Below are positions 8,253 to 16,462 of a DNA stretch of 33,525 nt, in pieces. Positions within the stretch are counted from its first letter, which is position 1; each line of letters opens with the position of its first letter. Made by a program: the position numbers and the translations under genes. The notes beneath the pieces were generated by a model. That model made no database searches. It was not told the origin of the DNA and saw only the letters and a program-made list of their open reading frames with translations. The stretch is from Chitinophagaceae bacterium (GTDB lineage: Bacteria > Bacteroidota > Bacteroidia > Chitinophagales > Chitinophagaceae), in the NCBI GenBank assembly GCA_903642275.1, contig CAHJWK010000038.1, positions 1 to 33,525 on the forward strand, given 5' to 3'.

Positions 8253-8836
8253 TCAGCGGCCCGCAGCCCCTGCAGCATTTAAACCAAGCATACTTACATT
8301 CAGTTTAACACCACTTTCAAGATTATGCAGCAACGCCTTGCGATGCGTATCTGCCTGCACATAAATGATTTCGTTGCCCACTGTAATTACAATGGTGTCG
8401 CCATCCTGTTTTATGGTAGCGCCGCCGGTAGAAGCTATGTATAAATAAGATTTTACTGATGCATCCGCATCGCAGCCAACGCTGGCAGTGCCATGACCGT
8501 GCTCTGCTGCTACCTGCACATTTTTACAGTCGCCGGGTATTTGTGACGGGCTTGTATCGCCTTTGGTGGGTGTGCAGCCGCCCTGGCGGATAACCGCTTC
8601 ATTACCGTTGGCAATGGTACCTACATATTTTGCGGTGCTGCGAAAAGCGCCGTCCCATTGTTTTTCAATGTTAAGAAGATTTGCAGCCGCCGTTTTATCT
8701 CCGGTGTGTGCTTTGGGTATGGCTTCCGTCAGTCCTTCATTAAGGTTAGTAGGTGTGGCTACATCAACCGGGGATTGGGAAAAGTTTTGGTATCGGCTGA
8801 GATACCATTAATCATACCTGTGGCAAGTCGTTGCAT
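8253..8836 (-). pseudogene. Bacteroidota hypothetical protein, frameshifted
   Basis: ATG at 8836 opens MQRLATGMINGISADTKTFPNP and then hits a stop after codon 25. Shifting by one base at the G4 run 8770-8773 (C4 on the coding strand) gives TFPNPPVDVATPTNLNEGL and stays open to the stop at 8253, for about 194 residues. The joined protein resembles a common Bacteroidota family of about 200 residues with FPNPPV near the N-terminus, a NGDKTAA-like segment and a YV-x-x-IANGNEAVIRQGG core; I know no function for it. The second half has beta-rich sequence (DTIVITVGNEIIYVQAD). There is no signal peptide. One missing C would restore the frame, so either a sequencing error or a recent deletion is possible. 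Confidence 0.7.
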
Positions 8837-8937
8837 AATTTTAAATTTAAATAGTTAAATAATAAATTAAATCTAATGTGTTCCTGCTTTAATTAATGTT
8901 TCTTGTTGCTTGGGTTAGAACAATGTCGCTTTAAGCG

Positions 8938-9126
8938 AAAGCCTTAAGGATTTAATGCAAAACCTTAAGACTTTTGTGGAAACCCATCTGACTTTTAATA
9001 AAACCGAACAGGTTTTTGTGAAAACCGGGAAGGAATTGGGTGAAACCGATATGACTTTTGATGAAACCGAACAGGATTTTGGTAAAACCGAGAAGGTTTT
9101 CGGTGAAACCGATATGGATTTTTTAG
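8938..9126 (+). repeat. 21-bp tandem repeat array, nine units, 63-bp higher-order pattern
   Basis: Units start every 21 bp at 8938, 8959, 8980, 9001, 9022, 9043, 9064, 9085 and 9106, most beginning AAACCG and containing a T-rich core then GGTG or similar. The last six units form two copies of a 63-bp super-unit: 9001/9064 share AAACCGAACAGG, 9022/9085 share G-AAGG, and 9043/9106 share AAACCGATATG. One plus-strand frame is open across the array and reads as heptads such as TFDETEQ, DFGKTEK and VFGETDM, ending at TAG 9132-9134; an ATG at 8955 would give 59 residues. Period 21 keeps frames open by itself, so coding is unproven. The array fills the gap 8837-9290. Confidence 0.85.
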
Positions 9127-9290
9127 AAAATTAGATATGTTTTAGTGGGTTTTATTTTTATACAAATAATCTTCCCTGTCCTGTGGTTTCAAGTTGCCAG
9201 CTGTTAACACAGCGAGGAATTTGTGGTTTTGGCTTATTAAAGCTGTTTGCCGTAAGACTAAAAGCGGCGGATTGATTTTTCGTATATTTT

Positions 9291-9824
9291 TTATTGAACA
9301 GTAAGTTTTATTACCGCTCTTGTTTCATCATAAAATAAATCCAGCGCCACCGGTTTTACGCCGGGGTCAAGCTTAAATTTATTACCTGTTGATGATGCCG
9401 TGGCTTCTGCATCTACATTAAAACTATTATAACTTTCGTGGGAAATTTTGGTGCCGTTATCCAGTTCTAACCGGTAATTGTCAGGGTTGATGGTTATGTT
9501 GCCAGAACCCATTGCACCTTTGTTGGTTGCCTGTATATCGTAGGTTAATTCTGTGCCTGTAACTTTACCATCAGGGTCTGAAAGTTGTAATGCCTTAAAG
9601 TTTTTTACTGTAATCACAAGCTCGCTGTTCTTGCCCAGTGTGGCAGTGTCCGGCGTTGCTGTAATGGTCATATTAGATGCTGGTGCTGGTGCTGCTGCAG
9701 CCGGAGTTGAACTGCCTGCCTGCGTTTGATCGGTTGTTGTGGCCGTTTTGTCTTCGTGCTTTCCTTTACATGAGCCAAGAAAAATACCTGTAATAACAAT
9801 AACAGTAATTATTGATTTTTTCAT
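9291..9824 (-). CDS. Small lipoprotein with C-terminal beta-rich domain
   Basis: A 177-residue protein with a lipoprotein signal MKKSIITVIVITGIFLGSC (lipobox LGSC, Cys19). A Thr/Ala/Pro-rich linker (about 20-50, with PAAAAPAPA) leads to a domain of about 125 residues rich in Thr, Asn and alternating hydrophobics (MTITATPDTATLGKNSELVITV, then LTYDIQATNKGAMGSGNITI, ending FYDETRAVIKLTVQ). The pattern suggests an immunoglobulin-like beta sandwich of the DUF4352/telokin-like kind, but this is inference. Cellular site: anchored to the inner or outer membrane facing the periplasm or outside. No partner is indicated by the neighbours. Confidence 0.75.
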   Translation of the reverse strand: MKKSIITVIVITGIFLGSCKGKHEDKTATTTDQTQAGSSTPAAAAPAPASNMTITATPDTATLGKNSELVITVKNFKALQLSDPDGKVTGTELTYDIQATNKGAMGSGNITINPDNYRLELDNGTKISHESYNSFNVDAEATASSTGNKFKLDPGVKPVALDLFYDETRAVIKLTVQ

Positions 9825-10239
9825 TCTATATAATTTATGAATCGGTGATTAAAAAACGCAATAATAAAACAATTAGTTCTTAGAAATGCGAATCTGAGAT
9901 TTGATTATGTTTTTGAAAAATAACTTGGACTAAGCCGGTCTGCTAAAACATAATTGATGAGTTTATCTATTATCGCCCTGATTATGTTGATACGAACCAA
10001 ATCTTTTTTGTTGAATGCATTTTCAACAGATTAACGGCTGCCGGATAGAAGCGGATACCCGGCTGAAGGTTTGTGTGCTGGCTTTGCGGCGGAGTAGCAA
10101 CGGATAGCCGGAACTGCAGACGATTGTTGTACAACTGCTGAGAGCCCCAAATCGTCATTGCGAACGTAGTGAAGCAATCTAATTAATTTATGAGATTGCT
10201 TCGTTGTGCCTCCTCACAATGACGTTTATAACGTACCGC
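9825..10239. other. Intergenic region with dispersed-repeat-like DNA
   Basis: These 415 bp hold no credible gene. The first half is plain AT-rich DNA. From about 10030 to 10140 the sequence is GC-richer and contains three CGGATA copies in a partly symmetric arrangement, looking like a decayed dispersed element. The palindromic repeat at 10153-10224 follows. Confidence 0.5.
10153..10224. repeat. Palindromic interspersed repeat (REP/MITE-like)
   Basis: The left arm CGTCATTGCGAACGTAGTGA plus AGCAATCT (10153-10180) pairs imperfectly with the right arm AGATTGCTTCGTTG...CACAATGACG (10193-10224). The CGTCATTGCGA...GAAGCAATCT pattern is a familiar bacterial palindromic repeat seen in many genomes, so many copies are expected in this genome. 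It lies immediately after the stop of the M13 peptidase gene and may also act as a transcript end. Confidence 0.75.
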
Positions 10240-12261
10240 TTACCAGATCTGTACCCTTTTATCCGGCGCCAAATAATTGCTGTCGCCGGGTTGTATATTA
10301 AATGCGGCATAAAAATGCGGATTGTTCATCAGCGGGCTGTTTACACGCCACATGGGTGGTGAGTGCGGGTTGTTGTTAATCCACAGGCGCAAGAACTCAT
10401 CTTTCATTTTTACGCGCCATATATGCGCCACGGAAATAAAGAAGCGCTGGTCTGGTGTGTAGCCGCCAATCTTCGTGGTATCCTGCCCTTCTTTGGTTAA
10501 TTTAAAGGCATCATACGCCATAGCAACACCGCCAATGTCTGCAGCATTTTCGCCAACCGTCATGGCACCTTTTACATGCACGGTATCCAGCACGGTAAAC
10601 GTGTTATAGAGGTCAATTATCTTTTGTGTTTTTGCTTTGAACTTATCGTAATCTGCCTTTGCCCACCAGTTTTTTACGTTGCCTTCTTTATCATACTGGG
10701 CGCCCTGGTCATCAAACGTATGGGTTATCTCATGGCCTATTACCATGCCGATGCCGCCATAGTTAAGCGCATCATCAACATTGTTATCAAAGTAAGGCGG
10801 CTGTAAAATACCCGCGGGAAAAACAATTTCATTAGCAGATGGATTGTTATATGCGGTAACCGTTGAAGGCGTATTAAACCACTCTGTTTTATCAACAGGC
10901 TTATTGAGCTTGTTAATTTCAAACTGGTAGTTATTTGCACTAGCCGACACCACATTCTCAAAGTATTTATCTTTTGCAACAGTTACGTTACTGTAGTCTC
11001 TCCACTTATCAGGATAACCAATTTTTTTTGTGATGGCAAACAATTTCTCTTTTGATTTTTGTTTGGTGCTGTCGCTCATCCAGTCAAGCTTATCCATTCT
11101 TGCAGCCATTGCTTTTTGCAGGTTATTCACCAGCTCCTCCACACGTTTTTTGGCATCTTCACCAAAATATTTTTTTACATATATCTGGCCAAGCGCTTCA
11201 CCTAATGAATTGTCCACCGCGCTTGCCATTATTTCGCCGCGTGTTTTTTGCACCGCCTGTCCTGTAAGCACTTTATTGAATTCAAAAGCCGCATCAACAA
11301 AAGGCTTGCTTAATATATCTGCATAATTGCTGATGGTATAAGCTTTCAGGTAAGTTTTCCAATCACTGATGGGCATTGTTTTTAAAGCAGTATTCAGCTT
11401 AATATAATAAGCCGGCTGGCCCACATCAATTGAATCTGTTTTTGCGCCCATATCATTCAAAACATTTTGCCAGCCGATGTTGGGTTCCTGTTTTGCAAGG
11501 GTTGCAACAGCCATTTTATTATAGTTTGCATTTACATCGCGGAGTTCAATATTATTTCTGTGGGATGATGCGAGTTGCTTATCTATGTTGTAAACTATAT
11601 CAGCATTTTTTGTTGCTGTTGCGGCATCAGTGCCTGTAAGCTGAAATAGTTTGGCGAGATATGTTTTATATGCCTGCTGAATGCCAACGCTTGAAGGATT
11701 TGTTTCGAAGTAATAATCTCTTTCGGGTAAGCCAATGCCTGCCTGACCAATATGTGCAATATTGAGGTTGCTGTTTTTATTATCGGGCCCTACATAAAAC
11801 GCCACAACAGAATTATTAAACACCTTCGACTGGTTGGCTACAAACTTTATCATAGAAGTAACATCGGTGATACTGTCAATGCGTGCAAGTATTGATTTTA
11901 TTGGATTGTAGCCGCGTTGATTGATGGTATTTGTATCCATGCCTGAAGCATAAAAATCACCAAGCTTTTGTTCAATGCTGCCAGCTTTGTTGTTAGCTTT
12001 TGAAACACTGTCTAATATGCCCTGTAAACACAACCGCTGCGGATAGTTCATAAACATGTATGCACCCACACCTGCCTGTGAAGGCGGTATCTGGGCAGTA
12101 TCATACCATTTCTTGTTTACATACATAAAAAAGTTATTGCCGGGCTTAATGGAAGAATCTATTCCCTGGATATTACCGGCTGCAATAGTTTTTGTATCCA
12201 GCTTGTTATTGCAGGCTGCTAAAGACAGTGTTATAGCAAACAGAAATAATAATCTTTTCAT
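10240..12261 (-). CDS. M13 family zinc metallopeptidase lipoprotein (PepO/neprilysin-like)
   Basis: A 673-residue protein. The N-terminus MKRLLFLFAITLSLAACNNK is a lipoprotein signal (lipobox LAAC, Cys17). The M13 N-domain begins near GIDSSIKPGNNFFMYVNKKW. Catalytic parts are complete: GHEITHTFDDQGAQYD with zinc ligands His510 and His514 and Glu511, and GENAADIGGVAMAYDA with the third ligand Glu near residue 570. FPAGILQPPYFD precedes the zinc site and NNPHFYAAFNIQPGDSNYLAPDKRVQIW closes the protein, as in the family. It degrades peptides at the cell surface or in the periplasm. It starts a monocistronic minus-strand unit. Confidence 0.95.
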   Translation of the reverse strand: MKRLLFLFAITLSLAACNNKLDTKTIAAGNIQGIDSSIKPGNNFFMYVNKKWYDTAQIPPSQAGVGAYMFMNYPQRLCLQGILDSVSKANNKAGSIEQKLGDFYASGMDTNTINQRGYNPIKSILARIDSITDVTSMIKFVANQSKVFNNSVVAFYVGPDNKNSNLNIAHIGQAGIGLPERDYYFETNPSSVGIQQAYKTYLAKLFQLTGTDAATATKNADIVYNIDKQLASSHRNNIELRDVNANYNKMAVATLAKQEPNIGWQNVLNDMGAKTDSIDVGQPAYYIKLNTALKTMPISDWKTYLKAYTISNYADILSKPFVDAAFEFNKVLTGQAVQKTRGEIMASAVDNSLGEALGQIYVKKYFGEDAKKRVEELVNNLQKAMAARMDKLDWMSDSTKQKSKEKLFAITKKIGYPDKWRDYSNVTVAKDKYFENVVSASANNYQFEINKLNKPVDKTEWFNTPSTVTAYNNPSANEIVFPAGILQPPYFDNNVDDALNYGGIGMVIGHEITHTFDDQGAQYDKEGNVKNWWAKADYDKFKAKTQKIIDLYNTFTVLDTVHVKGAMTVGENAADIGGVAMAYDAFKLTKEGQDTTKIGGYTPDQRFFISVAHIWRVKMKDEFLRLWINNNPHSPPMWRVNSPLMNNPHFYAAFNIQPGDSNYLAPDKRVQIW

Positions 12262-12519
12262 AAACAGATGCTTTTTAAGTGAACCAATTAATGGACAAAG
12301 AAATAATGAAATTGATTTTTGATTTGCCGAAGTTAATTATTTGGCATGTTTTAAATCATATTGCATAGGGTTAATATTCAGGAAATACATCACATAAATT
12401 TTCTACAGGTTTATTCTATACTATATAGGTCTAAGCAGCATAATTATTACATGTTTGCGGTTGCTGTTGTAAGACAGCACTAACGACTGGTGAAGTCTAT
12501 GGCTTTTATTCGCTTAAAA

Positions 12520-12804
12520 TTAATACCTTCTATTAAAATTATTCCTGGGTTTACTGTTTGCAGATCTGTCTTCTGCTTTCTGCACAGATATTTGCCTGCC
12601 CTTAATTTTTGTGCCGTTCAAAATTCCAATTGTTTCCATAGCCTCGGTATTGTCAGGCATTTCAATAAAGCCAAATCCTTTACTTTTTCCTGTTGCTCTG
12701 TCTGTTACAAATCCCGCTGATACAACAGTGCCATATAATTCGAACATATCTTTAAGATCTGTATCGTCAAAATCATTTGGAAATCCTGCAATAAATAATT
12801 TCAT
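12520..12804 (-). CDS. RRM-domain RNA-binding protein
   Basis: A 94-residue single RNA-recognition-motif protein. RNP2 is LFIAGF near the start and RNP1 is KGFGFIEM at about residues 44-51, where the last aromatic of the consensus is Met. A short basic Asn/Arg tail (NSKPRNNFNRRY) follows. ATG at 12804 (MKLFIAGFPNDF) is chosen over the TTG at 12819 because the beta-1 strand normally starts at residue 2-3 and the upstream TTG overlaps a promoter box. Bacterial RRM proteins of this size are common in Bacteroidota and are thought to bind mRNA or help at low temperature; the target is unknown here. Confidence 0.9.
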   Translation of the reverse strand: MKLFIAGFPNDFDDTDLKDMFELYGTVVSAGFVTDRATGKSKGFGFIEMPDNTEAMETIGILNGTKIKGRQISVQKAEDRSANSKPRNNFNRRY

Positions 12805-12816
12805 ATAATATTTCAA

Positions 12817-12824
12817 CAAAAGTA
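12817..12824 (-). promoter_or_regulatory. Promoter of the RRM gene (TACTTTTG)
   Basis: TACTTTTG on the minus strand matches TAnnTTTG, with GTTGAC about 20 bp upstream as the -33 element. Its position gives a leader of under 10 nt and excludes the TTG 12819 start. Confidence 0.5.
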
Positions 12825-12890
12825 CGCATAGATAGCTTTACAGCGTCAACCTGCCGCAGAATGTAAAAATTTAGTTTTCTAACATCTTTA

Positions 12891-14093
12891 TCACTTACTC
12901 AAACGCAACATCAATACATCATGCGAAGGCACCGTAGCAGTTAGTGGCTTTGATGTGTTCGCAAAATTTTTCTTCGTCCAAACATCAGTAATTGTATATG
13001 TTATTGCAGCATCTAATTGTTTTGACAAAAGCGTATCATTAATATTTTCATTCTTCCAGTTGAAATTTATTTTTTGTGGAAGTGCAGAACGATTCAAAAA
13101 ACATACGGCCCAATTACCGTTAGTCAAAGGCTTCAGCCATGTTTCCACACTATCTTTTGTGGCATAACGAAAACCCTGCACACCAAGTGCATCCTGATCA
13201 ATAGCAAGTGCCTCTTTATTTGTTAGAATTGCTCTTGTAGCGGTACTCATTTTTCTTATATCATTACCCGCAATCAGCGGCGCTGCCAACATGCACCACA
13301 TTGAAAAATGCGCACGGTCTTCACCTTCTCTCATACCATTACCTACTTCAAGCATGTCAGGATCATTCCAGTGGTTCGGGCCTGCATATTGCCGGATGTT
13401 TGCTTCCTGATCAATGATTTGTGTAACGGTCTGCGGCTTCCATTCTTTATTGTGTGGCACCGTATCAAAGTAAGCGCCGACATCACCTGTTGCACGCCAT
13501 AACTGACCAACTTTTGCTGCCCAAAGCCAGGGTTTATGGCTGCCCCATTCGCATAAGCTAAATACAATCGGCCTTCTTGCTGCAAGCAAGGCTTTGCTCA
13601 TTGTTGTATAAGCTTCAACAGCATTAAGGCTATCTGCATAACACCAGTCAAATTTTAAATAATCAACATCAAGCGAAGCATAATATCGTGCATCCTGGTA
13701 TTCATAGCCACGAGTGCCGGGGTAGCCTGCACATGTTTTTGTACCGGCACAATTATACAATCCAAACTTTAAGCCTTTTGAATGTATATAATCCGCAAGT
13801 GCTTTCATGCCATGCGGAAATTTTACAGGGTCGGGAATCAGGTTACCGGTAATGCTGTCACGTTGCATCATCATCCATCCATCATCTAAAACAATATAAG
13901 TATAACCGGCGTCTTTCATGCCTGACGAAACCATTGTATCTGCAATGCCTTTTACCAAATCTTCTGAAATATTTGTTTGAAAAGTATTCCAGCTATTCCA
14001 GCCCATTGGTGGTGTTGGCGAAAGTCGCTCATATTTTTGAGCCGATATCTTTAAACATATAAAAAGCAGAAACCAAAAAGTAAACTTTTTCAT
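12891..14093 (-). CDS. Alpha-galactosidase, glycoside hydrolase family 27
   Basis: A 400-residue exported GH27 enzyme that removes terminal alpha-galactose (or related sugars) from oligosaccharides. The signal peptide is MKKFTFWFLLFICLKISAQ. The family opening TPPMGWNSWNTFQ is at 27-39, then IVLDDGWM, LKFGLYNCAGTKTCAGYPG, and YLKFDWC with nucleophile Asp149. The acid/base is Asp204 in WRATGDV. WNDPDMLEVGN and FSMWCMLAAPLIAGNDI follow, then a C-terminal beta domain. All catalytic parts are present and the length is typical. No SusC/SusD or other carbohydrate genes are adjacent, so it is not in an obvious utilisation locus. Confidence 0.95.
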   Translation of the reverse strand: MKKFTFWFLLFICLKISAQKYERLSPTPPMGWNSWNTFQTNISEDLVKGIADTMVSSGMKDAGYTYIVLDDGWMMMQRDSITGNLIPDPVKFPHGMKALADYIHSKGLKFGLYNCAGTKTCAGYPGTRGYEYQDARYYASLDVDYLKFDWCYADSLNAVEAYTTMSKALLAARRPIVFSLCEWGSHKPWLWAAKVGQLWRATGDVGAYFDTVPHNKEWKPQTVTQIIDQEANIRQYAGPNHWNDPDMLEVGNGMREGEDRAHFSMWCMLAAPLIAGNDIRKMSTATRAILTNKEALAIDQDALGVQGFRYATKDSVETWLKPLTNGNWAVCFLNRSALPQKINFNWKNENINDTLLSKQLDAAITYTITDVWTKKNFANTSKPLTATVPSHDVLMLRLSK

Positions 14094-14243
14094 ACTGGTG
14101 TGTGTGCTATAATTGTTATGATTTATAAGCCTATCAAACGATAAAGATATTTTAACCTGAGATAACCCTGTTCTTGAATGAAGATTAATTTATAATAAAG
14201 AATAATTACTATTCAAAACCATTTATTAAATTGCCTTGCCGAT

Positions 14244-15767
14244 ATGAAAATATTCTCGCCCACAATATCTAAGTTAGTCCGCTTAAGATTTGCCAATATT
14301 GAAGAATGGATGAATGACCCGCTTACAGCGCAGCGTGAAATTTTACAAGATCTTGTAACACATGGCCAGCATACAGCATTTGGCAGAAAATACAATTTCA
14401 AAAATCTGTTTACTGTAAAGGCATTTAAAGAAAATGTACCTATACAGGAGTATGAAGATATAAAGCCCTGGATTTATAAATTAATGAATGGCGAGCAAAA
14501 CCAGTTGTGGGATTCACCTGTGTATTGGTTTGCAAAAAGCAGCGGCACTACAAATGATAAAAGCAAGTTTATACCTGTAACGGAAGAAAGCCTGAACGAT
14601 TGCCATTATCAATGTGGTAAAGACGTGCTTACTTTATATTATAATTATAATCCCGAAAGTAACTTACTTACAGGCAAAGGGTTGGTAATTGGTGGCAGCC
14701 ACCAGATAGGCCAGTTAAATGAAGAAATTTTTTTTGGCGATTTAAGCGCCGTATTAATGCAAAACATGCCTGCATGGGGGCATTGGATTCGTACTCCGGA
14801 ACTTTCAATTGCCTTGCTTGATGAATGGGAGAAAAAGATTGAAACGTTGGCTCAATCAACGATTCAGGAAAATGTAACCTCAATATCCGGTGTACCAACA
14901 TGGACGCAGATTTTAATTAAACGCATACTGGAAATAACAGGTAAATCTTGCCTGAAAGAAGTTTGGCCAAACCTTGAATTGTATATGCATGGCGGCGTAT
15001 CATTCACACCATATAAAGAAAATTTTAAAAACTTAATTGGTGATGATGTGCATTACATGGAAATGTATAATGCCAGCGAAGGTTTTTTTGCTGCTCAGGA
15101 TAATTTGGATGAGGATGGTATGTTGTTGTTGCTGAACAATGGAGTTTTTTATGAGTTTATGCCAATAGACGAATATGGAAAATCAAACCCAACAACAATT
15201 GGCTTAAATAAAGTAGAAGTTGGAAAGCAATATGCGCTTGTTATTTCTACGAATGCAGGTTTATGGCGATACCTTGTTGGAGATACTATTCAGTTCACAT
15301 CGATCTATCCGTTCCGCATAAAAGTAACCGGGAGGTTAAAACATTTTATGAATGCATTTGGTGAAGAAGTAGTTGTTGAAAATGCTGATAATGCCATTGC
15401 ATCAGCCTGCGAAAAAACCGGTGCTGTTGTAAATGATTATACTGCTGCACCTGTGTACTTTAACCAGGAAGAAAATGGTGCGCATGAATGGATGATAGAG
15501 TTTGAAAAAGAACCTGAAAATCTTGAGCAGTTTGTATATGAGCTGGACTCATCCTTAAAAAACCTGAATAGTGATTATGAAGCCAAACGTCATAAAAATA
15601 TAGCGTTACGTATGCCTGTTGTACATAGCTTAAAAAAAGGCATTTTTAGTTTATGGCTGAAGCAAAAAGGTAAGCTCGGCGGTCAGCACAAAGTGCCAAG
15701 ATTAAGCAATGAAAGGAAACTAATTGAAGAGTTATTATTGCTACGTAATAATTTTGAATTTTCTTAA
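14244..15767 (+). CDS. GH3 auxin-responsive-promoter family protein (acyl-adenylating)
   Basis: A 507-residue member of the GH3 branch of the acyl-adenylate-forming superfamily, known in plants to link hormones to amino acids and common in Bacteroidota with unknown substrate. The ATP-binding signature WFAKSSGTTNDKSKFIPVT is at residues 95-113. LYMHGGVSFTPYKENF, YNASEGFFAAQD, LWRYLVGDTIQFTS and KVTGRLKHFMNAFGEEVV follow in family order, and the length matches. Cytoplasmic. Start MKIFSPTISKLVRLRF is usual. Its stop TAA shares one base with the ATG of the nucleotidyltransferase remnant, suggesting cotranscription; the pairing looks accidental. Confidence 0.9.
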   Translation: MKIFSPTISKLVRLRFANIEEWMNDPLTAQREILQDLVTHGQHTAFGRKYNFKNLFTVKAFKENVPIQEYEDIKPWIYKLMNGEQNQLWDSPVYWFAKSSGTTNDKSKFIPVTEESLNDCHYQCGKDVLTLYYNYNPESNLLTGKGLVIGGSHQIGQLNEEIFFGDLSAVLMQNMPAWGHWIRTPELSIALLDEWEKKIETLAQSTIQENVTSISGVPTWTQILIKRILEITGKSCLKEVWPNLELYMHGGVSFTPYKENFKNLIGDDVHYMEMYNASEGFFAAQDNLDEDGMLLLLNNGVFYEFMPIDEYGKSNPTTIGLNKVEVGKQYALVISTNAGLWRYLVGDTIQFTSIYPFRIKVTGRLKHFMNAFGEEVVVENADNAIASACEKTGAVVNDYTAAPVYFNQEENGAHEWMIEFEKEPENLEQFVYELDSSLKNLNSDYEAKRHKNIALRMPVVHSLKKGIFSLWLKQKGKLGGQHKVPRLSNERKLIEELLLLRNNFEFS

Positions 15768-16058
15768 TGAAGCGAAAAAAAGAAATTATAAAAATGATTA
15801 AGAATACTGTTGCTGGGCTTTTGCCGGTGATACAGTATAAACTTTTTATTTTTGGTTCACAAAGTAACAGAAGCGAATTAATAAAAGCTGATATTGATGT
15901 TGGTATAGAGGCTGAAAAAAATTGAGCAATAAAGAAGAAAGTTGTATATGGATTGAATTACAAGATTTACCAACGTTGTATGATTTTGATTTTATAGTTT
16001 TAATAAAGCAGCTAAAGAATTTAAAACTATTGTATTGAAGAATATAGAAGTTTTATGA
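15767..16058 (+). pseudogene. MntA-like nucleotidyltransferase antitoxin, double frameshift
   Basis: The ATG at 15767 gives 52 residues containing FGSQSNRSELIKADIDVGI, the nucleotidyltransferase GS...DxD motif, then stops at 15923-15925. Adding one base to the A7 run (15915-15921) restores KKLSNKEESCIWIELQDLPTLYDFDF. A second one-base gain around 15995 restores FNKAAKEFKTIVLKNIEVL, a typical C-terminus of minimal nucleotidyltransferases. The stop (16056-16058) then overlaps the next ATG in ATGA, the usual layout of MntA/HepT-type pairs. Intact relatives attach AMP to the HEPN toxin to silence it. Two separate lesions make function unlikely. Confidence 0.75.
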
Positions 16059-16462
16059 ATGAATATGCCGAAGCTAAAATTTTACAATTTGAAAATATGC
16101 TGCAGGTGTTCGGCAACTTATTAACACCCAACCCAACCATTACTGAACGCACTGCTGCTATAAAAAACTTTGAATTTACGTACGAACTTTCCTGGAAGGC
16201 AATGAAACGGCTTGAATTTCGCGAAGCTGAAAATCTACCGATAACAACTTCTGTAATTAAAAAAGCATTTAAATACGGGCTTACACTTGAATTACAAAAG
16301 AAAAATATTTTTTGTAATGCCACATGGATTGGCTTAAATATATTGCCGTATGGTGAAAGACAAAGTTTGTATAGTAACTGGCGCAGCACGTGGCATTGGT
16401 GCTGCTATTGCAAAAAAATTAGGAGAGCATGGAGCCCATGTTGCCTTTACGTATGTGAGTGA
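16055..16462 (+). pseudogene. HEPN/HepT-like (HI0074 family) toxin remnant, 3' lost
   Basis: Starts MNEYAEAKILQFENMLQVFGNLL, and ERTAAIKNFEFTYELSWKAMKRL is a good match to nucleotidyltransferase substrate-binding (HI0074/HepT-like) proteins. VIKKAFKYGL is the start of the next helix. After about residue 85 similarity fades, and from 16350 the frame runs antiphase through fabG to a chance stop at 16462. The RN-x-x-x-H (R-x4-6-H) RNase motif of HEPN toxins, expected after FKYGL, is absent. The toxin therefore looks truncated at the fabG junction, together with its broken antitoxin. Confidence 0.7.

Noticed and set aside
8084-8278. Minus-strand 64-codon ORF
   Set aside because: It runs through the strong terminator at 8176-8208 and overlaps the end of the frameshifted gene in another frame; no protein-like features.
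8938-9126. CRISPR array interpretation of the 21-bp repeats
   Set aside because: Units are directly adjacent with no unique spacers, no palindromic repeat, and no cas genes nearby.
10030-10140. Small conserved-looking ORF on the minus strand in the GC-richer stretch
   Set aside because: No start codon or family support; more likely part of a dispersed repeat.
12805-12819. TTG-started five-residue extension of the RRM protein
   Set aside because: It overlaps a TAnnTTTG promoter box, and the RRM fold normally begins at MKLFIAG.
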